Positions 1-12,630 of a DNA stretch of 64,000 nucleotides are shown piece after piece. The notes beneath the pieces are model-generated. The model was given only the letters and a program-made list of their open reading frames with translations. It did no database searches and was not told the origin of the DNA. The position numbers and the translations under genes are program-made. Numbering within the stretch: position 1 is the stretch's first letter; every line of letters starts with the position of its first letter. This stretch comes from Geosiphon pyriformis (taxonomy: Eukaryota; Glomeromycota; Glomeromycetes; Archaeosporales; Geosiphonaceae), in NCBI GenBank assembly GCA_016748015.1, contig JAAOMT010000061.1, positions 248,001 to 312,000 of the forward strand, given 5' to 3'.

Positions 1-1940
1 TAAAAATGAATAGTTTAAACAACTATACAGATTTTTATTTTAGATATTGATATTAAAAAAATACACATCAATTTTAATAGAACTTAATCTTAAGAAGAAA
101 AAAATATTACCTAATAAAAATCCAAAAAAATTAAAAGTAATAATATTATAATATATTAACTAATTATTAAATAATATTATAAACAGTACAGATTAACAAA
201 AAAATTAGAAAATAGAATATACACACAATAATATGTAAAATATATTTTATTTAATATAATTACAAACAAGTAAACCAAAAAGCACTCATAATTAAACAGA
301 AGACCTAATAACTTAACAATTACTAACTAATTAGTTAGCATAGGCAGAATTATATATAACTTAAAATATGTATATATATGATAGCTTTCTAATTAGAAAA
401 AAAAAAAAAAAAAAAAAGAGAATAATAAAGAACAAAAAAGTTAATTAGACAAAATAAAAACGAAGAAAAAGTGAAAAAATTGGATTATAATCTTAAAAAA
501 AGCTAAATAATATGCTTTTCAAGCTTTGTATTATTTACTAATACTAAGATCAATAAAATTGAAGAATTTTTTTTTTTATAATTTAGTTTCTTGTAAATAA
601 TCAAAAAAGCTATTACTTCTTTTTTACTATCATTTTTTTATTGAAAAAAAAACAACAATAAAAACATCTAACATGTCAACAAAAACATGAATAAAACCCA
701 AGCTTAACAAAATTAAAAACACATTAAAAAAATATTAAATACATAAAATTATCTAGAAAATACTTGTAACATCTTAGCCAAAATCAATAATCAACTTAAA
801 AATTCAGAATAAGTTCTCTATATCTTTGGAAAAATAATTTTTAATTAAAATTATTTTACGAATATTAATTTTTGTTGAATTCTACTTTTTATTTTTTATT
901 TTTTATTTTTTTTAAATTTATTAAAAATAAAATATTGCTTTATTACAAGCAAATAAATACAGATATTTGATATTAATATGAAATAAAAAGTGTATTTCTG
1001 CAAGAATCTTAAGGAAAAACATAATTAAAAATATAAGGATACAACAAAATTCTTTTTTGGAAAATTAGTATAACAGCAACTATTAACAGCAATTTTGACA
1101 GAAATATTATTCCATATACCAAATCTAATAATAAAAACACTTATCAAAAAAAATTATCTAATATTTGTTAAGAAATTAAAAAAACTTATTAAGCTAATCT
1201 TTAAATTTTTAAATAAGAAAATAATAATAATATATTAAATAAAAATTCAGCATAAATCAAAAACAGCACTAATTGAAACTCATATACTTATTTTTATGTT
1301 AAAATTAGATAATTCACTATATTATTGCTTGATCTAAAAAGCTGTAGAAATTAATTATAGTATAACCATTAGAAATAAGAGAAAAAATTTATAACAGCAG
1401 ATTTTTAAACCAGCCAAATCAAAGTCAAAACCACTAGTAAAAAAGTCTATTAGTTTTATTACAACAAAAAATAATGTAGTAAAAGAAATAACTAAAAGAA
1501 AAAAGAGAAAAAAAATAAGAAAAACTATTTTTTTAATAACTCTAAACTTTTATTGTAACCAGAAGATCAACAAAAAAAGAGTTTTTTTTATATTAATTTT
1601 AAGATTTATATTTTTAAAATACATAATTATATTATTAATTACAAAAAAAACCCAAAATTTTTAATAAAGTTATTAATATATATTGTTAAATCTTTTAAAT
1701 TACATAATAATAAATAGTTAACAAGATTAAAAATAACCAAAACCAAAAAAATATTATTATTAACAAATACAAATTTTATAATATCTGTTTTTATATATAT
1801 ATTAAACATTAAATACAGCAAAAAATTGATATAAAATTTAAATTTATTTATAAAACAAAAAATAGATATATTATTATTTAAAATAAAAAAATACATAATT
1901 ATAATATATTATAATATTAAGTTTTTTTTATTAAAATTTA
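1..1940. other. AT-rich repeat desert, no gene
   Basis: I see no coding region. The stretch is almost all A and T, with a run of about 21 A at 397-417. The piece around 1,380-1,560 resembles 40,920-41,095 (shared words include ccagccaaa..caaa.tcaaaaccacta and ttattacaacaaaaaa). That second site is the 5' end of a minus-strand LINE, so the left edge of the window is probably another decayed LINE running off the window. This is inference; most of the sequence is too decayed to read. Confidence 0.4.
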
Positions 1941-4190
1941 ATAAGCATAGTCTAATTATTATTTAGAAATTAGAAACAAACTAAGTATTCTAAGACTAAA
2001 TATAATTTATATGCTTTTTATATATAATTAGCTACTTAAATTAGTTCAAACTATATTATATTGATACAACAAAAGTAAATTTATTCAAAGCTAACATTTT
2101 TGAACTACATTAAACAATTTAACACTACAAAAGACCAATTCAATTAGCTATTTAACTGTTTTTAAGAGATTAATTTTAATACTATTAAGTTTATATACTC
2201 AAAAAAACATTAAATTAGAAAATATATTATTATTAATGCCAACCAAAAGATCCGAATTACCAAACATGTTAATATTATCTATACAGCACTTTTTTTTAGT
2301 AAAACCACTTTTTTTTCTAATTTACCAATAATTTTGCTAAAAAAACTTAAATAAATTATAAATTTATTAATCTTAAGATTAAAAACACTACTTAAAACCA
2401 AATTTTTTTTAATAAATTATTTAAACACAACAATTAAAAAACCAACAGACTTAACAATTGATTCAATTAAAGCAAAAAGTTTGGCCAAATCAAATTTTAA
2501 AAAAGTCAAGTAAAAAGACATCAAAGAATTACTAATAACTATAAAAAGAAAAACAAAAGTTATCAAAGATAAAAATTCATGAAAGCTTAAAAAAACAAAA
2601 GATTTGATATAAGACTTAGCATTTACAAAATATAATATAAACATCTTGAAAACCTTAAAACTTTTGGGAAAAAAAAGTGAAAACATTTTATAGTCTACAG
2701 CTAAATGATTTACTTTTTGATACTTAAAACAATACTAACAACCAGAAGTCTTTTATCAGATACAACATTTTTTTAGTGTATTAGTCTTGATTATTACAAT
2801 ATTTAAATTAGTTTAAAATTTAAACATAACCAAAGTAAACTGAGAACAATGACCAAAATCAGAAGAACAGAAAATAAAACAAGTTTGATTACCAATCTAA
2901 AAGATTATATTACTAATTTTAAAGACAGTACAGCCAAAAAAAAATTAACCAACTTGGTTTTAAACTTATCACAAGACAAAATAGTCTTATTTTAATTAAT
3001 TAAAAGAAAAATTTTAATATTATTCTTGTCTATTAATACCAATTAATAATTTAAAACAGATGTAGTAGCATTCAGTTCTTTAAAATTAACAATAATATAT
3101 TGTCAAACATTAACAGATTTCAGTACAACATAGACAATTTTACTAAAAACACTAAATATTGTCTTAATATTAATAATAAACACACCCAAAAACATATTAC
3201 ACAAAGCAATAGCAGCAAAAAAAAAACCAGACTTAAATACTATCAAAGATTTGGTAATTTTAAAAGTAATTAAGTAAACAGAACTTGTAAACTTAACCAG
3301 AAATACAGTTTTTAAAGACTTTTAAAAAGCAAATTCTATGCAAAAAAGCTTTATATTATTCTTTAATACTGATTTAATACTCAAAAAACCATGCACAGAC
3401 TGAAAAACAGTCTTAACATAAGTCAATTTAATCTTAAAAATAATATTAAGCACCAAAATAGAAGTTATTTATTCAATAAACTTTTGACAGCTAGAAATAG
3501 TTTTCTAAGCACCACTAATGGCAGTATTAAAAACTAGCAGAAAAGATAAATCAGTTTTTATTTAATCAATTCAGTTCCCAAAAAAAAATAATTCAACAAA
3601 AAATTGTTGTTTTGTTTTTAAAACTAGTAATAATTTGCTAAAAGACACTATATTTAGTAATATAACCAATGGTTAATTTTGGTTCATTTTAGATAATAGA
3701 CTAGATAATACAACAAAGATTTTATCTAAAATTTTATAAAAATTACAAAGGAGTTTGATATAACAATAATAGAAGTAAGTAGTTGTTCTTACTTTTTTAA
3801 AACTTTGGTTTTTTTGACCATAATTTTTAAAAAAATAGTATTAAAGACACCAAATATAAAAACTATAGTAAAAAAGCTAGCTTATTAACTAGTCTATTAT
3901 TAAAAACTTTTAGGCTCTTAAAAGAAATAAAAACAATATTGAGATTAATCCAAGTGTGTTTCTTTAAAAAAACTTTAACTAATAAAAAACCAGCCAAAAA
4001 TAAGAAAAATGCTTCAGTAATCACAAAAAATAGTTTTTCACTATTATTAGCTAAAAAAAAAGCTTTTAAAATTTTCTAATTAGCTGTTTTTATAACAGAA
4101 AAAAAATTTTTAATTAAAATTTTATAAGATACCAAAGAAAAAATATTAATTACAACTTTTTTATTATTATAGTTATAAAATTAAGAAGAC
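1941..4190 (-). mobile_element. Decayed LINE, 3' part, minus strand
   Basis: The low-coordinate end carries a decayed version of the 3' untranslated end seen in the fresher LINE at 47,173-47,320 (gcttttt..tatataa.tagctacttaaattagttcaaac). Reading the minus strand upward, the 89-codon open piece at 2,417-2,686 lines up in pattern with the C-terminal region that follows RNase H in this family. Pieces around 2,860-3,600 repeat at 44,570-45,000. The coding strand is T- and G-rich, as in all LINEs of this window, so the plus strand here is A- and C-rich. No intact catalytic motif remains. The upper boundary is approximate. Confidence 0.6.
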
Positions 4191-4796
4191 AAAAAGGTTT
4201 TAAATTTTTTTTTTAATAAACCAATAATTTCTATTAAGAAACAATTTATAAAATTCATAATAATAAAGATTAATAATAAAAAAAAGTAATAATTTTTTAT
4301 TTAAAAATATACAAATTTATAAACTTATATAAAAAAATTTTTTAAACAAGCTAAAATTATTTTTAAATTTTAATATTAAAACAAATTTATTTTTAATTTA
4401 TATTTATATTAAAAACTTAATATTATATAATAAAAAATAATTAATATTAATTAAAAAATTATTAAATAAATTAGTTTTAAGTCTAAAATATTTATAAATT
4501 AATTAATTTATTTTTTTAAAAAATTGTTATTTATAAAATTACATATAATAATAAACTATTAAAATTAAAAAATTAAATTGCAATAAATTTTAATATTTAA
4601 ATTTGTTATTTTTAAATTAAAAGTATTTAAATACTTTATAAAAAACATAATACTTAAATATTTGTATAATTTATTTAATTTAATAATTTTTATAAATATA
4701 TAAATTGATTATATTAATTTAATAATAATAATAATTTTATTATTATTTATAAAAACATTATTAATTATAAAAAACTAATTTATAATATTTAATTCT
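4191..4796. other. AT-rich spacer, no gene
   Basis: Nearly pure A and T between two LINE pieces facing opposite ways. Nothing recognisable. Confidence 0.6.
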
Positions 4797-5860
4797 CTTA
4801 GATCAAATTTTTTTGACTTGCAGCAAATTTGGCATTTTTTGTGAAGATAATTTTTTAGTTTTAAAAAATATTTTAATACAGTCTTTTATTTTTATAGTTG
4901 GCTTAATAATTAATAATGTTCTGAAAAAAAACAGGAAAGTTTGGTTGGTTTTATAAAACATATATAAAATATATAATTTAGTTAGATAATATTATTTAAA
5001 AACTAGTTTATGATGTATCAAGATGTGTAAAAAGTTTATTAATTTTTTTGGTAGTATTTATAAGGATAAATTGAATAGAGTTAAGACAGATTTTGGTCTT
5101 ATAGATGACTATCAAATATATGATAATTTCAATTAGGGTAAGATGTTCTCCTTTTTTCTTTAGAGAATCTTCTATAATTCACTTTTATGTAAGATTAAAA
5201 AACAAAAATGTTTATGTAAATACTGAATTGATACCAAATTTGTGGCTAAAACTAAGAGAGTAGAAGGCATAGAAGAAGTGACTTTATTTTTTGCAGCTAA
5301 TGCTTTGTTAATAATACTATTTAGATTAGAAATAGCCAAGCTGCTATTTAACATATATTGAATGTCACCAGTAAATTTTTTCAATTAATGACATCTTAAT
5401 TAATAATAATAAAACAGTGGCTATTTTTATTAATTAAAAGATTAAAAATGCTTCTTTGAATATTAATGAATTGCCAATTTTGATTTTTAGAAGTAGAATA
5501 CTAAAGAAATATTTGAAAATTTTTTATCTACTGTTGGAGACCCAGTTTGATCAAGATTTAATTTAATGTTAAGTTTTTTTCTAATATAATTTTGAGAAAA
5601 ACTATTACAGATAAGCAGTTTTTGTATTTGATTTCAATTGTTTTACAACCTATTGTCAACTATTGTTTACAATTTAGTTTTATTTTTTTAGTAGTCTGTT
5701 ATTAGTAAGATGTTTTGATTAGAAAAAATCTTAAGTTGAAAACTAGTTTGCCCTAAGATTTTCCAAATAAAACATTGTATTATTCTTTATTATATGGTCT
5801 AAAAACTTTTAAACAAATTTAGATGGAAAAAAAAGTTGCTTCTGTTGTCATGTTTGCTAA
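4797..5860 (+). pseudogene. LINE reverse transcriptase fragment (dead)
   Basis: Read across stops, the plus strand gives a LINE-type RT core. The segment around 5,030-5,400 holds the palm with the position of the catalytic FVDD motif. At 5,310-5,315 both Asp codons now read AAT (Asn), and a T just before is missing, which shifts the frame. Farther on, the segment around 5,765-5,905 reads LYGLKTFKQIQME and continues into the thumb. RT would copy element RNA at the target site. With both metal-binding Asp lost, the frame shifted and many stops, this copy cannot work. Identification rests on recognition of the family pattern. Confidence 0.7.
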
Positions 5861-6374
5861 TGTTTTTGGAATTTTCAGTCAGCTTTTTAAGCACAGATTT
5901 TTAGATCTGCAGGTTTTGAACTAAATATTTTTGAATCTTTTGTAGTATCTTGTAAGATTATGTGTTAATATTTCTAACAATTTTTTGGCTGGTGTAGTTT
6001 GTATTTTTTTGGACAATAATTTTTCTTTGGTGAATATTTTATCTTGTGTATTTTATAGTTGTGAGAGATTTTTTATGTCAAGTGTCTTGAGAATTTTATT
6101 GTTTTATGAAAAATTTGGCTTTTTAAAACAATTTAATATGATTTTTTGTAACAGACTTCTTGATAAATAAGGTGTAATTATGAATTAGAAAACTTTTTGT
6201 TATTGAAAAAAGTTAGATTTCAAAAGTCTAGTGCCTTCTTGGTTTGTTTTGACTTTAAAATTTTTGTATAATACTAGACTGGCCTCTTCTGGTTTGGATT
6301 TTATTTTGGTAAATGGTAGTGTTTTGTCTTTAATTTAATTTTTAATCTTAAAAGATCATTTTTTTAAAGTCTGA

Positions 6375-7676
6375 TTGAATGAATTTAATGTTTATATAAA
6401 TGACTCTTTAAAAGAGCTGAGTTTTTTTGCTGTGACTAATGCAACTACTGTGTATTTTTTAAAAGTTGATTTGGGTTTTAATGTTAAGATTAATAGTTTG
6501 CTATTATCAATAATAATTGAGTTGCAGACTGTAAGTCTTGCTTTAGAATATATGCTATTTTTTTGTATTGTGGTTGTGTATTTGGACAGTTAGATAGCCA
6601 TAAATGTGTTTATCTTAGAATTGGGTATATTAAGTCCTAATTTTTGTAACTGTTGCTGAATAAAAAGAAGGCATATTGTAAACTTAATTAGTAACAAGAA
6701 TCTGTTGGTTGTTTGGTTGAAAGTTAAGAAATATTTAAGTGTCTTGGATAATGTTTGTGCAAATTCTTTGGCAAGTGAAACTATTTATTTCTTTTTGTTA
6801 TTGCCTAACAATGTACACAAATGCTTTGTCAAGGCTGGTAAGTTGTCAATGTCTGGTAATATTTGTTATTTTGTTATAAATATATATAGATTAGTAAATT
6901 GTGCTCATTGAAAAAATGGTTCTAGCTCTAGATTGTTAGATGTTTTATCAGATTGTAGAGTTGATTAAATCTGGACTACTGTAGTTTAACATCTAAATTT
7001 GCATATATTAGCCAGCTTAATAAGTAAGATTTTAACTAATTTACATATGTACTTTATAAAAGTGGTACATAGAAGACTGCTTATTGTTATCAGAAAAAGA
7101 CTTTATAACAAAAAATATTCAGGTGTTTTGTGCTTACAGTGTAGAAAAATTGAGTTTTTTAATCATGTGTTTATATGTTCCAAAGAGTCTGATTTTCATA
7201 GAAGAATTTTAATCAAGCAAATTATGATTTAGAAGTTTTTGGCTGAATTTTGTATTTTATTGTTTTTAGTAATCATAGAATCTCTTTTCTTGTAAGTATT
7301 TAATATTGGCTGGTATGCTTTTTTTTGCAAAAACTTTATGTTTATAAGTTGATATAGTAAGACCATACAGGTATTTAATAACCATAAGAAGACTGCACAG
7401 ATTTTGGTTAATTTTGTGCATGGTTTAAGTAAATGGCACCATTCTGAATTGTGGAGATTCAAGTCTAAATACCAAGTAGATATAAAGAAGAGTGATTTGG
7501 TTGGTAATTTCGAAATAATACCAGTTTTGGCTTACTGTTTGGTGTTAAGTTTGTCAGATAAGGTGGTTTGTTTACTTGATATTGATAAATTTTTTAGAGT
7601 TAGCTTTGGTTTTTATAAGCCATGTTTGTTTTTTTCTGGTCTGAGTAGTATAATAACAGTTTATATAAAGGCTTAG
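6375..7676 (+). pseudogene. LINE RNase H, zinc-binding and C-terminal region
   Basis: RNase H starts near 6,375 (YINDSLKEL, where an active enzyme would have YTDGSL, so the first Asp is Asn). It continues through IIELQTVSLALEYM (the Glu is kept) and VVYLDS (Asp kept). Open pieces 6,705-6,911 and 6,999-7,232 follow. The latter holds CLQCRKIEFFNHVFIC, a CxxC...HxxxC pattern typical of the zinc-binding region at the end of LINE ORF2. The last piece, 7,404-7,676, ends with FGFYKPCLFFSGL, the C-terminal signature shared with the LINEs at 37,295 and 47,330. Several stops separate the pieces. The order matches LINE clades that carry their own RNase H. Confidence 0.75.
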
Positions 7677-7795
7677 TGTTGTTTTGATTAGTCCAAGTGA
7701 CTGGTTATATGTAAAAAAAGCATAAATTATGTTTAGCTAAGGTTTTTAATTTTGATTTTATATACTAGATAGTAATTGGGCTGTATTCATTAAAT

Positions 7796-8190
7796 AATAA
7801 TAATAATAAAAATAATATTATTCAAAATTTTTTAAGTAATAGTATAATAATTATTAATTTAAATTATATTTTTAAAAAAATATTAGTAACAAATACATAA
7901 TTGGATTTAAATTTTAATGTAATTTATTGGTTTTACTAATAAATTTTGTATTTATTTTGTATTTATATAAATTTGCATTATTTTTAATTTTATATAAAAA
8001 AAATTATAAAAAACTTTATTTTAATTTAACTTATTATATATAATTATTAATTAAACTAAAATTAATCATAATTTTATTATCTTTGTTATTGTAAATATTT
8101 CCAAAAAATAAATAAATTTATTGCAAATTTTTGATTTTTATTAAACTGTTTTATAAATATATTTAACTTACTAAATTATAAACTTTATAT
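7796..8190. other. AT-rich spacer, no gene
   Basis: A/T-rich sequence between the LINE tail and the left end of the Ty3-type element. Nothing recognised. Confidence 0.6.
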
Positions 8191-8194
8191 ATGT

Positions 8195-9047
8195 TGTTAC
8201 AGATAACTATTTCTGGTGTTGGATTAAATAACAAATCTGTAACTTGGTGCTCAAATTTAGTTGCAGTTGATAGTGATCTGAAGATTTGTGTCTGAAGGTT
8301 TGTATCCAAAGGGTTTGGTTGAATTTTTTGTATAATAAACAGAGATTCAATGGTAATAGTTTTATCTGTAGCTTTCCAAAACTGCAGTTTTGTCAATTTT
8401 TTTCTCAGCTTAATGGCTGGTATTCCTCCTGGTAAGCTATCCTCAATTGAGTGTTCTACTCTTATTTCTGGGTCTTTTACCAGTCACATTTATCCTGACG
8501 TCAATACCCTGTACATTAATCCTCAATAGAGTTAGTAAACAACAATAAAATCAAAGCAAAAAATAAAGAAAAGAAAAGTAAATAAAAAAAGAAAAGAAAT
8601 AAGCCAAGGTGATTTACAAGTTAGTATTTCATCAATAGCCATGATCAAGAGCTATTGTTCTAGTATGGTTAAGTATCAATTACTATCAACATGAAGTGTT
8701 GATAGTGGCAGCAGATTTGAGATAACAAACAGTTATTTATTTGTGGTTTGGAAAGTTGTCTAGATGAAATCTAAACTGAGAGGTCTGTTTTTTTAGCTTC
8801 TAATCCTACTGCTATATATACATAATTGAGATTCCTTAATTCCTCAATTTTTCACAACAGGAATTCTGCAATTTCTTTGAAAGGAATCCTGGAATTCTGG
8901 AATCCTGTAATTCTTTGTAAGAATCTTGTAATTCCTGAAATTCTGCAATTCTTAAGAGGAATCCTGGAATTCCATATTTTACTATGTCTATTTCTGATTG
9001 GTTAATAACTATGCTAATATATATTCTTTATATTTCTATGAGTAATA
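8195..9047 (-). repeat. 3' LTR of element 1
   Basis: Matches 17,422-18,290 along its length. In the element's direction it holds an array of GGAATTCC-like palindromic words (about 8,845-8,975), a TATA-like stretch, R/U5 sequence, and an open frame on the minus strand running from 8,483 to 8,163. That frame has no stop for about 106 codons and runs out past the LTR end. The copy ends in ATA instead of ACA at 9,045-9,047, one transition from canonical. Confidence 0.9.
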
Positions 9048-9062
9048 TTATTCCCTCCTTTT
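9048..9062 (-). other. Polypurine tract of element 1
   Basis: On the minus strand this reads AAAAGGAGGGAATAA directly before the 3' LTR. This is the position and composition expected for the primer of plus-strand DNA synthesis in LTR elements. Confidence 0.8.
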
Positions 9063-9278
9063 AATATTGAGCTCTGTTGAAATCTAACTCTGTTAATTTC
9101 TTTTCTTGAAGTATTTCCTAAATTTTATTTTCGAAATTACTTGTGTTATTTGAATCTGTAATTCTTCAAATTAAGTGTTGGTGATCTTTTCTAATTGATT
9201 ACTGGTAACCGTATTCATTGTTTTGTTAAGTAAGATTTCTGGTTGATCTTGAAATACTGTGTGTATTTGGTATATGGT

Positions 9279-10004
9279 TTAGGCCTGTGTGGATAAGTTG
9301 TTCTTTCCCACAAAGTGTTTTAATTGTTGTAGTATTCTTGTGTCAAATAATTGCTTTGTTTTATCTGTATATAGATTTTGGATATTCACATGTTGTTCCA
9401 AGTAAAAATAACAATAGTTTCTTGGAAATTGTTGTATCCACCAATTCCAAGTTTCTTTAGTCAACTCTTGGTATAGTGACTTTTTTGTCAACTCTTTTAT
9501 TGTTAATTTTACTTTCACAATAATTTTGTCAACAGTATTTTCTGTTTTTTTCTGTGTTCTATGTGGTGAGGTTTTTTTAGTGTCTTGATATTAGATAGTT
9601 TGTTGATTAATTGTAATTTCCATCTCTTAGTGTTGAATCAATTGAAAGAGTTGTTGTGCTAGTAAGTGGATATTGGTTGTAATTTCCATTTTTCTGATAT
9701 TTCTTGTCATGTCTACCATGTCTTTATATATTCTTTTGATGGATTAATTTAACGTGTTGTTGTCAATGATGATGATTGGTTCCAGATCTCGTGGAATCTT
9801 ATTTGGTTGGACTAGTATCCTTTGTACTCCAAATTGTGAAATATTACTGGTGAATGGTAGTGTAATGTTGTGGTAGAGTTTTAGTCGATCTCCATGTGCT
9901 GCTTTGGTTAAGATTTTGTTATCCAGTCTTAATTTGTAAGCTCCATTCCCTAGAATTTCTTCTATGTGAAATGGTCTATCCTATTTGGGGTCAAATTTTC
10001 CACT
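9279..10004 (-). pseudogene. Integrase C-terminal end and extra downstream ORF
   Basis: Reading leftward from 10,004, the minus strand continues the integrase with a GPY/F-like end (ILGNGAYKLRLDNKI, then AHGDRLKLYH). A further region then runs to 9,279 and ends in a 79-codon open piece (9,518-9,279) rich in Lys, Thr and Gln. I do not recognise that last piece. It could be an integrase tail or a small accessory product. It is separated from the rest by stops that fit C->T changes. Confidence 0.5.
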
Positions 10005-10919
10005 TTATTGTTTTTCCGTTTTAGTATAATGTAAGAGTACTTTGTCTCCAATCTTGAATTCAACTGGTTTGTTTGGTAGTTGATTATCATGTTTTTTTTT
10101 CTGTTTCTCTTGTGACTTTTGTATGTTATCAGCTGTTCTTTTTTGTTTGTTTTCCAATGTTTCCATTAAGTCATATGTTCTTCTTAACAATGTTTCTTGG
10201 AAATTCTCTTCTGTTATTGGTTCAGTTGGATATGTGTTAATCTCTATCTCAACTGGTAATATTGCTGTTCTACCATATATCAATTCAAATGGTATTGCTT
10301 GTGTGGTGTCTTGCTTCATTGTCCGATAAGCAAATAATACTGATGGTATGAACAAATCCCATTTGTCCTGGTTTTCTTGGCTGAGTTTTGCTATTGTTTT
10401 ACACAATGTTCTATTAAATCTTTCAACTAATCTATTGGTTTGTGGATGGTATGGTGATGATAATAATCTTTTAATTCCGAATTTTTGGCTTAGTTCTGCT
10501 AATGTTCTATTCACAAAATAATAGGTTCCTTGGTTTGATAATAGTTCTTTTGGACATCTATGTCAACAAATCAGATCTTGATGGACAAATTTGGCAACAG
10601 ATTCTGCATCTGCTCTTTGAATTGCTTTGGCTTCTGGTCATTTAGTAAGATAGTCCATGGCTACTGCAATATATCTGTTGTCTTTGCTGGTAATTGTCAA
10701 TGGTCTGACTAAATCGATTCCAATGCAGTCAAATAGTTGTCCTACTTTAATTGGTCTCAATGGTTTGCTGGGTCTTGTTCCTCTTCTTTTTTGACAAGCA
10801 TCACAATTTTGCACATATTGGATGATGTCTGGATACATTGATGACCAATAGTATTTCTTTCTGGTTCTTTCTATTGTTGCTTCTTTATGAAAATGTTCTG
10901 CAGTTGGATCTGAGTACAT
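10005..10919 (-). pseudogene. Integrase of element 1 (inactivated)
   Basis: Inserts the cDNA into the host genome. From the upstream end: HFHKEATIERTRKKYYW and CDACQKRRG form the HHCC zinc domain (10,919-10,780). The core follows with the first Asp in CIGIDLVRPL. Toward the C-terminus SPYHPQTNRLVERFNRTL carries the catalytic Glu. The second Asp, expected in LLSDQG, reads Asn at 10,533-10,535 (LLSNQG), a G->A change that removes an essential residue. The open pieces 10,919-10,638 and 10,514-10,005 are in the same frame, separated by stops. This frame differs from that of RT-RNase H, so an indel lies near 10,920-11,205. Confidence 0.85.
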
Positions 10920-11205
10920 GTTGAACAGTATTGTCTCCTTTTCTGGTTCTGTAATTACTCTGGTTGGTTGATCTGAATCTTTTCTATTTTTCTGATAAAG
11001 TATATTTTGGTGAATGATAAAATATTTGGATTGTTGTTTGATCCTCTTTTGTTCTGGTTGAGATAATTTCTCCTTGAACTGTTGAGTATCTATATAATGT
11101 TGAAGTTGTTGATATTTTTGTGTGTTTATCTTTTGTTATATTTTCGTGAGTATTGTTTTGGTTTTGTTATATTTTTGGGTTGAAATGTTCTTAGATTTGT
11201 CTCAT

Positions 11206-11910
11206 TCATGACAAACCATCAGCATTTCCATTGTCTTTTCCCTTTTTATAATGTATGGTATAAATATATGTCAAAAGAGCCATTTTCCATCTTGACTGTC
11301 TTTCATCTCCAAATTTTTGTTTTTGAAGTAATGTCAATCTTTTGTGATCTGTGTACACCTCAAACTTTTGGCTCAAGTATTCTTTCCATTTCATAACTGT
11401 CCAATAGATTGCTAGATGTTTTAATTCTGGTGTTCCATAGTTCTTTTTGGCTGGAGTCAAATCTCGGCTGGCATATGTGACTGGATGTTTTCTTCCATCT
11501 AATCCTCTCTGAGATAGTACTGCTCCCAATGCTTAACTTGATACATCAGTGGTGATAATGAATGGTTTACTATGATCTGAATAGATCAATACTAGAGCTT
11601 GAATAAGCTTTCTTCTTAAGATGTCAAATGCTTTTTGCTGAGTTTCAGTCCATTCATACTTTGCATTTTTGGTTTGAAAATCATTGAGTGGTTGTGCTAT
11701 CTTTGAAAAGTTCTTTATGAAGTGTCTATAATAGCTCACAAATCCCAACAATGATTTCAGCTCAGTTACGTTGGTTGGTATTGGAAAGTTCTTTACTATC
11801 TCTATTTTCTTCAAATCTGTTTTTATGCCATCTTTGTTAACTATGTGTTCCAAAAATTTTAGTTCTGTTTTGCCAAAAAAACACTTTGTTGCATTCAATT
11901 TTAATTCTGC
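11206..11910 (-). pseudogene. RT connection and RNase H of element 1
   Basis: Two open pieces in one frame (11,898-11,533 and 11,529-11,206), with only a stop between them. The first carries the Ty3-type connection (CFFGKTELKFLEHIVNKDGI, then LKSLLGFVSYYRHFIKNFS) and leads to the RNase H start FIITTDVSS, whose Asp is kept. The second has the RNase H middle with TPELKHLAIYW (Glu kept) and VYTDHKRLTLL (Asp kept). The catalytic Asp-Glu-Asp set therefore appears intact although the frame is broken. The domain removes element RNA during cDNA synthesis. Confidence 0.85.
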
Positions 11911-12630
11911 TTATCGTAGTCTTTTGAACACTTGTTGAAGATAATGTAGATGATTATCGAATGTTTTTGAGAATACATTGGTGTCATCCAAGTATACAAC
12001 TATTGATTTCCACAATAAGCCGGTATACACAATTTTCATTAACCATTGGAATGTAACTGGAGTATTGGTTAAGCCGAATGGCATAACTTTAAACTCAAAG
12101 TTTCCTTCTCTTGTGGTGAACACCATTTTTTCTTTGTCGGCTGGATCCATGGCTACTTGCCAGTACCCACTATTTAAGTCTAATGTTGAGAACCATTTGT
12201 TTCCACTGAAAGTGTCAAATAATTTTTGTATCCATGAAGTTGAATAGTTGTCTTTACAAGTTATACCATTGAGTTTCCTGTAGTCTACACAAAATTGGAT
12301 TTTTCTATTTTTCTTATGGACGAGTACTACTGGTAACAACTATGGGCTCATTGATGGCTGAATTAATCTGTTGTCAAGCATTTGGTTGATCTCTTAACAG
12401 ATGATTTCATGGCTGGATGGTGGTACCCTATATGCTCGCTGTTTGATTGGCATTGCATCTCCAGTCTTGATCTGATGCTAGATAATATCAGTTCTGCCAA
12501 ATTCGTTTTCACTAGTGAAAATGTCATTGAAATTATTGAGTAACATCTTTAGTTGCATCTGTTAAAGTGGGTCTAGATTTCTCATATTCATCTGTTCCAA
12601 TTGTTCTGGCTGTAACAGATAACATTCATT
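11911..12630 (-). pseudogene. Reverse transcriptase of element 1
   Basis: Ty3-type RT. The open piece 12,339-11,911 holds FCVDYRKLNGIT, FSTLDLNSGYW (first catalytic Asp), MPFGLTNTPVTFQ and VYLDDTNVFS (intact YxDD, residues about 116-119 of the piece). Upstream, 12,630-12,340 reads the usual RT N-terminal lead, ending near SP-stop-LLPVVLV where a Trp codon has become a stop. The frame is shared with the dUTPase upstream and RNase H downstream, so these were one polyprotein. The RT is the one enzyme of this element whose catalytic residues all survive; stops still kill it. Confidence 0.9.

Larger units (their letters stand above)
4797..7795 (+). mobile_element. LINE, 5'-truncated at the RT, decayed
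   Basis: A non-LTR retrotransposon cut off inside the reverse transcriptase. Order seen on the plus strand: RT core (about 4,800-5,860), RT thumb and linker (to about 6,350), RNase H (about 6,375-6,900), a CxxC...HxxxC zinc-binding stretch (about 7,110-7,185) and a C-terminal domain ending at 7,676. A 3' untranslated region follows, with the family words ccaagtgactggttatatgtaaaaa and tagtaattgggctgtattcatt, then an A/T-rich tail near 7,790. The abrupt start inside RT is typical 5' truncation of LINE-type insertion. Many in-frame stops make it dead. Confidence 0.8.

Noticed and set aside
1639-1896. Minus-strand 85-codon Phe/Asn/Ile-rich frame as a membrane protein
   Set aside because: A/T-only DNA gives long Phe/Leu/Ile/Asn/Lys readings by composition alone; no motif supports it.
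8845-8975. Short regularly spaced repeats as a possible CRISPR-like array
   Set aside because: The spacing is irregular, the words are palindromic variants in an LTR U3, and the genome is eukaryotic.
10123-12247. Several plus-strand open frames of 60-90 codons
   Set aside because: They are antisense shadows of the well-supported minus-strand integrase, RNase H and RT.
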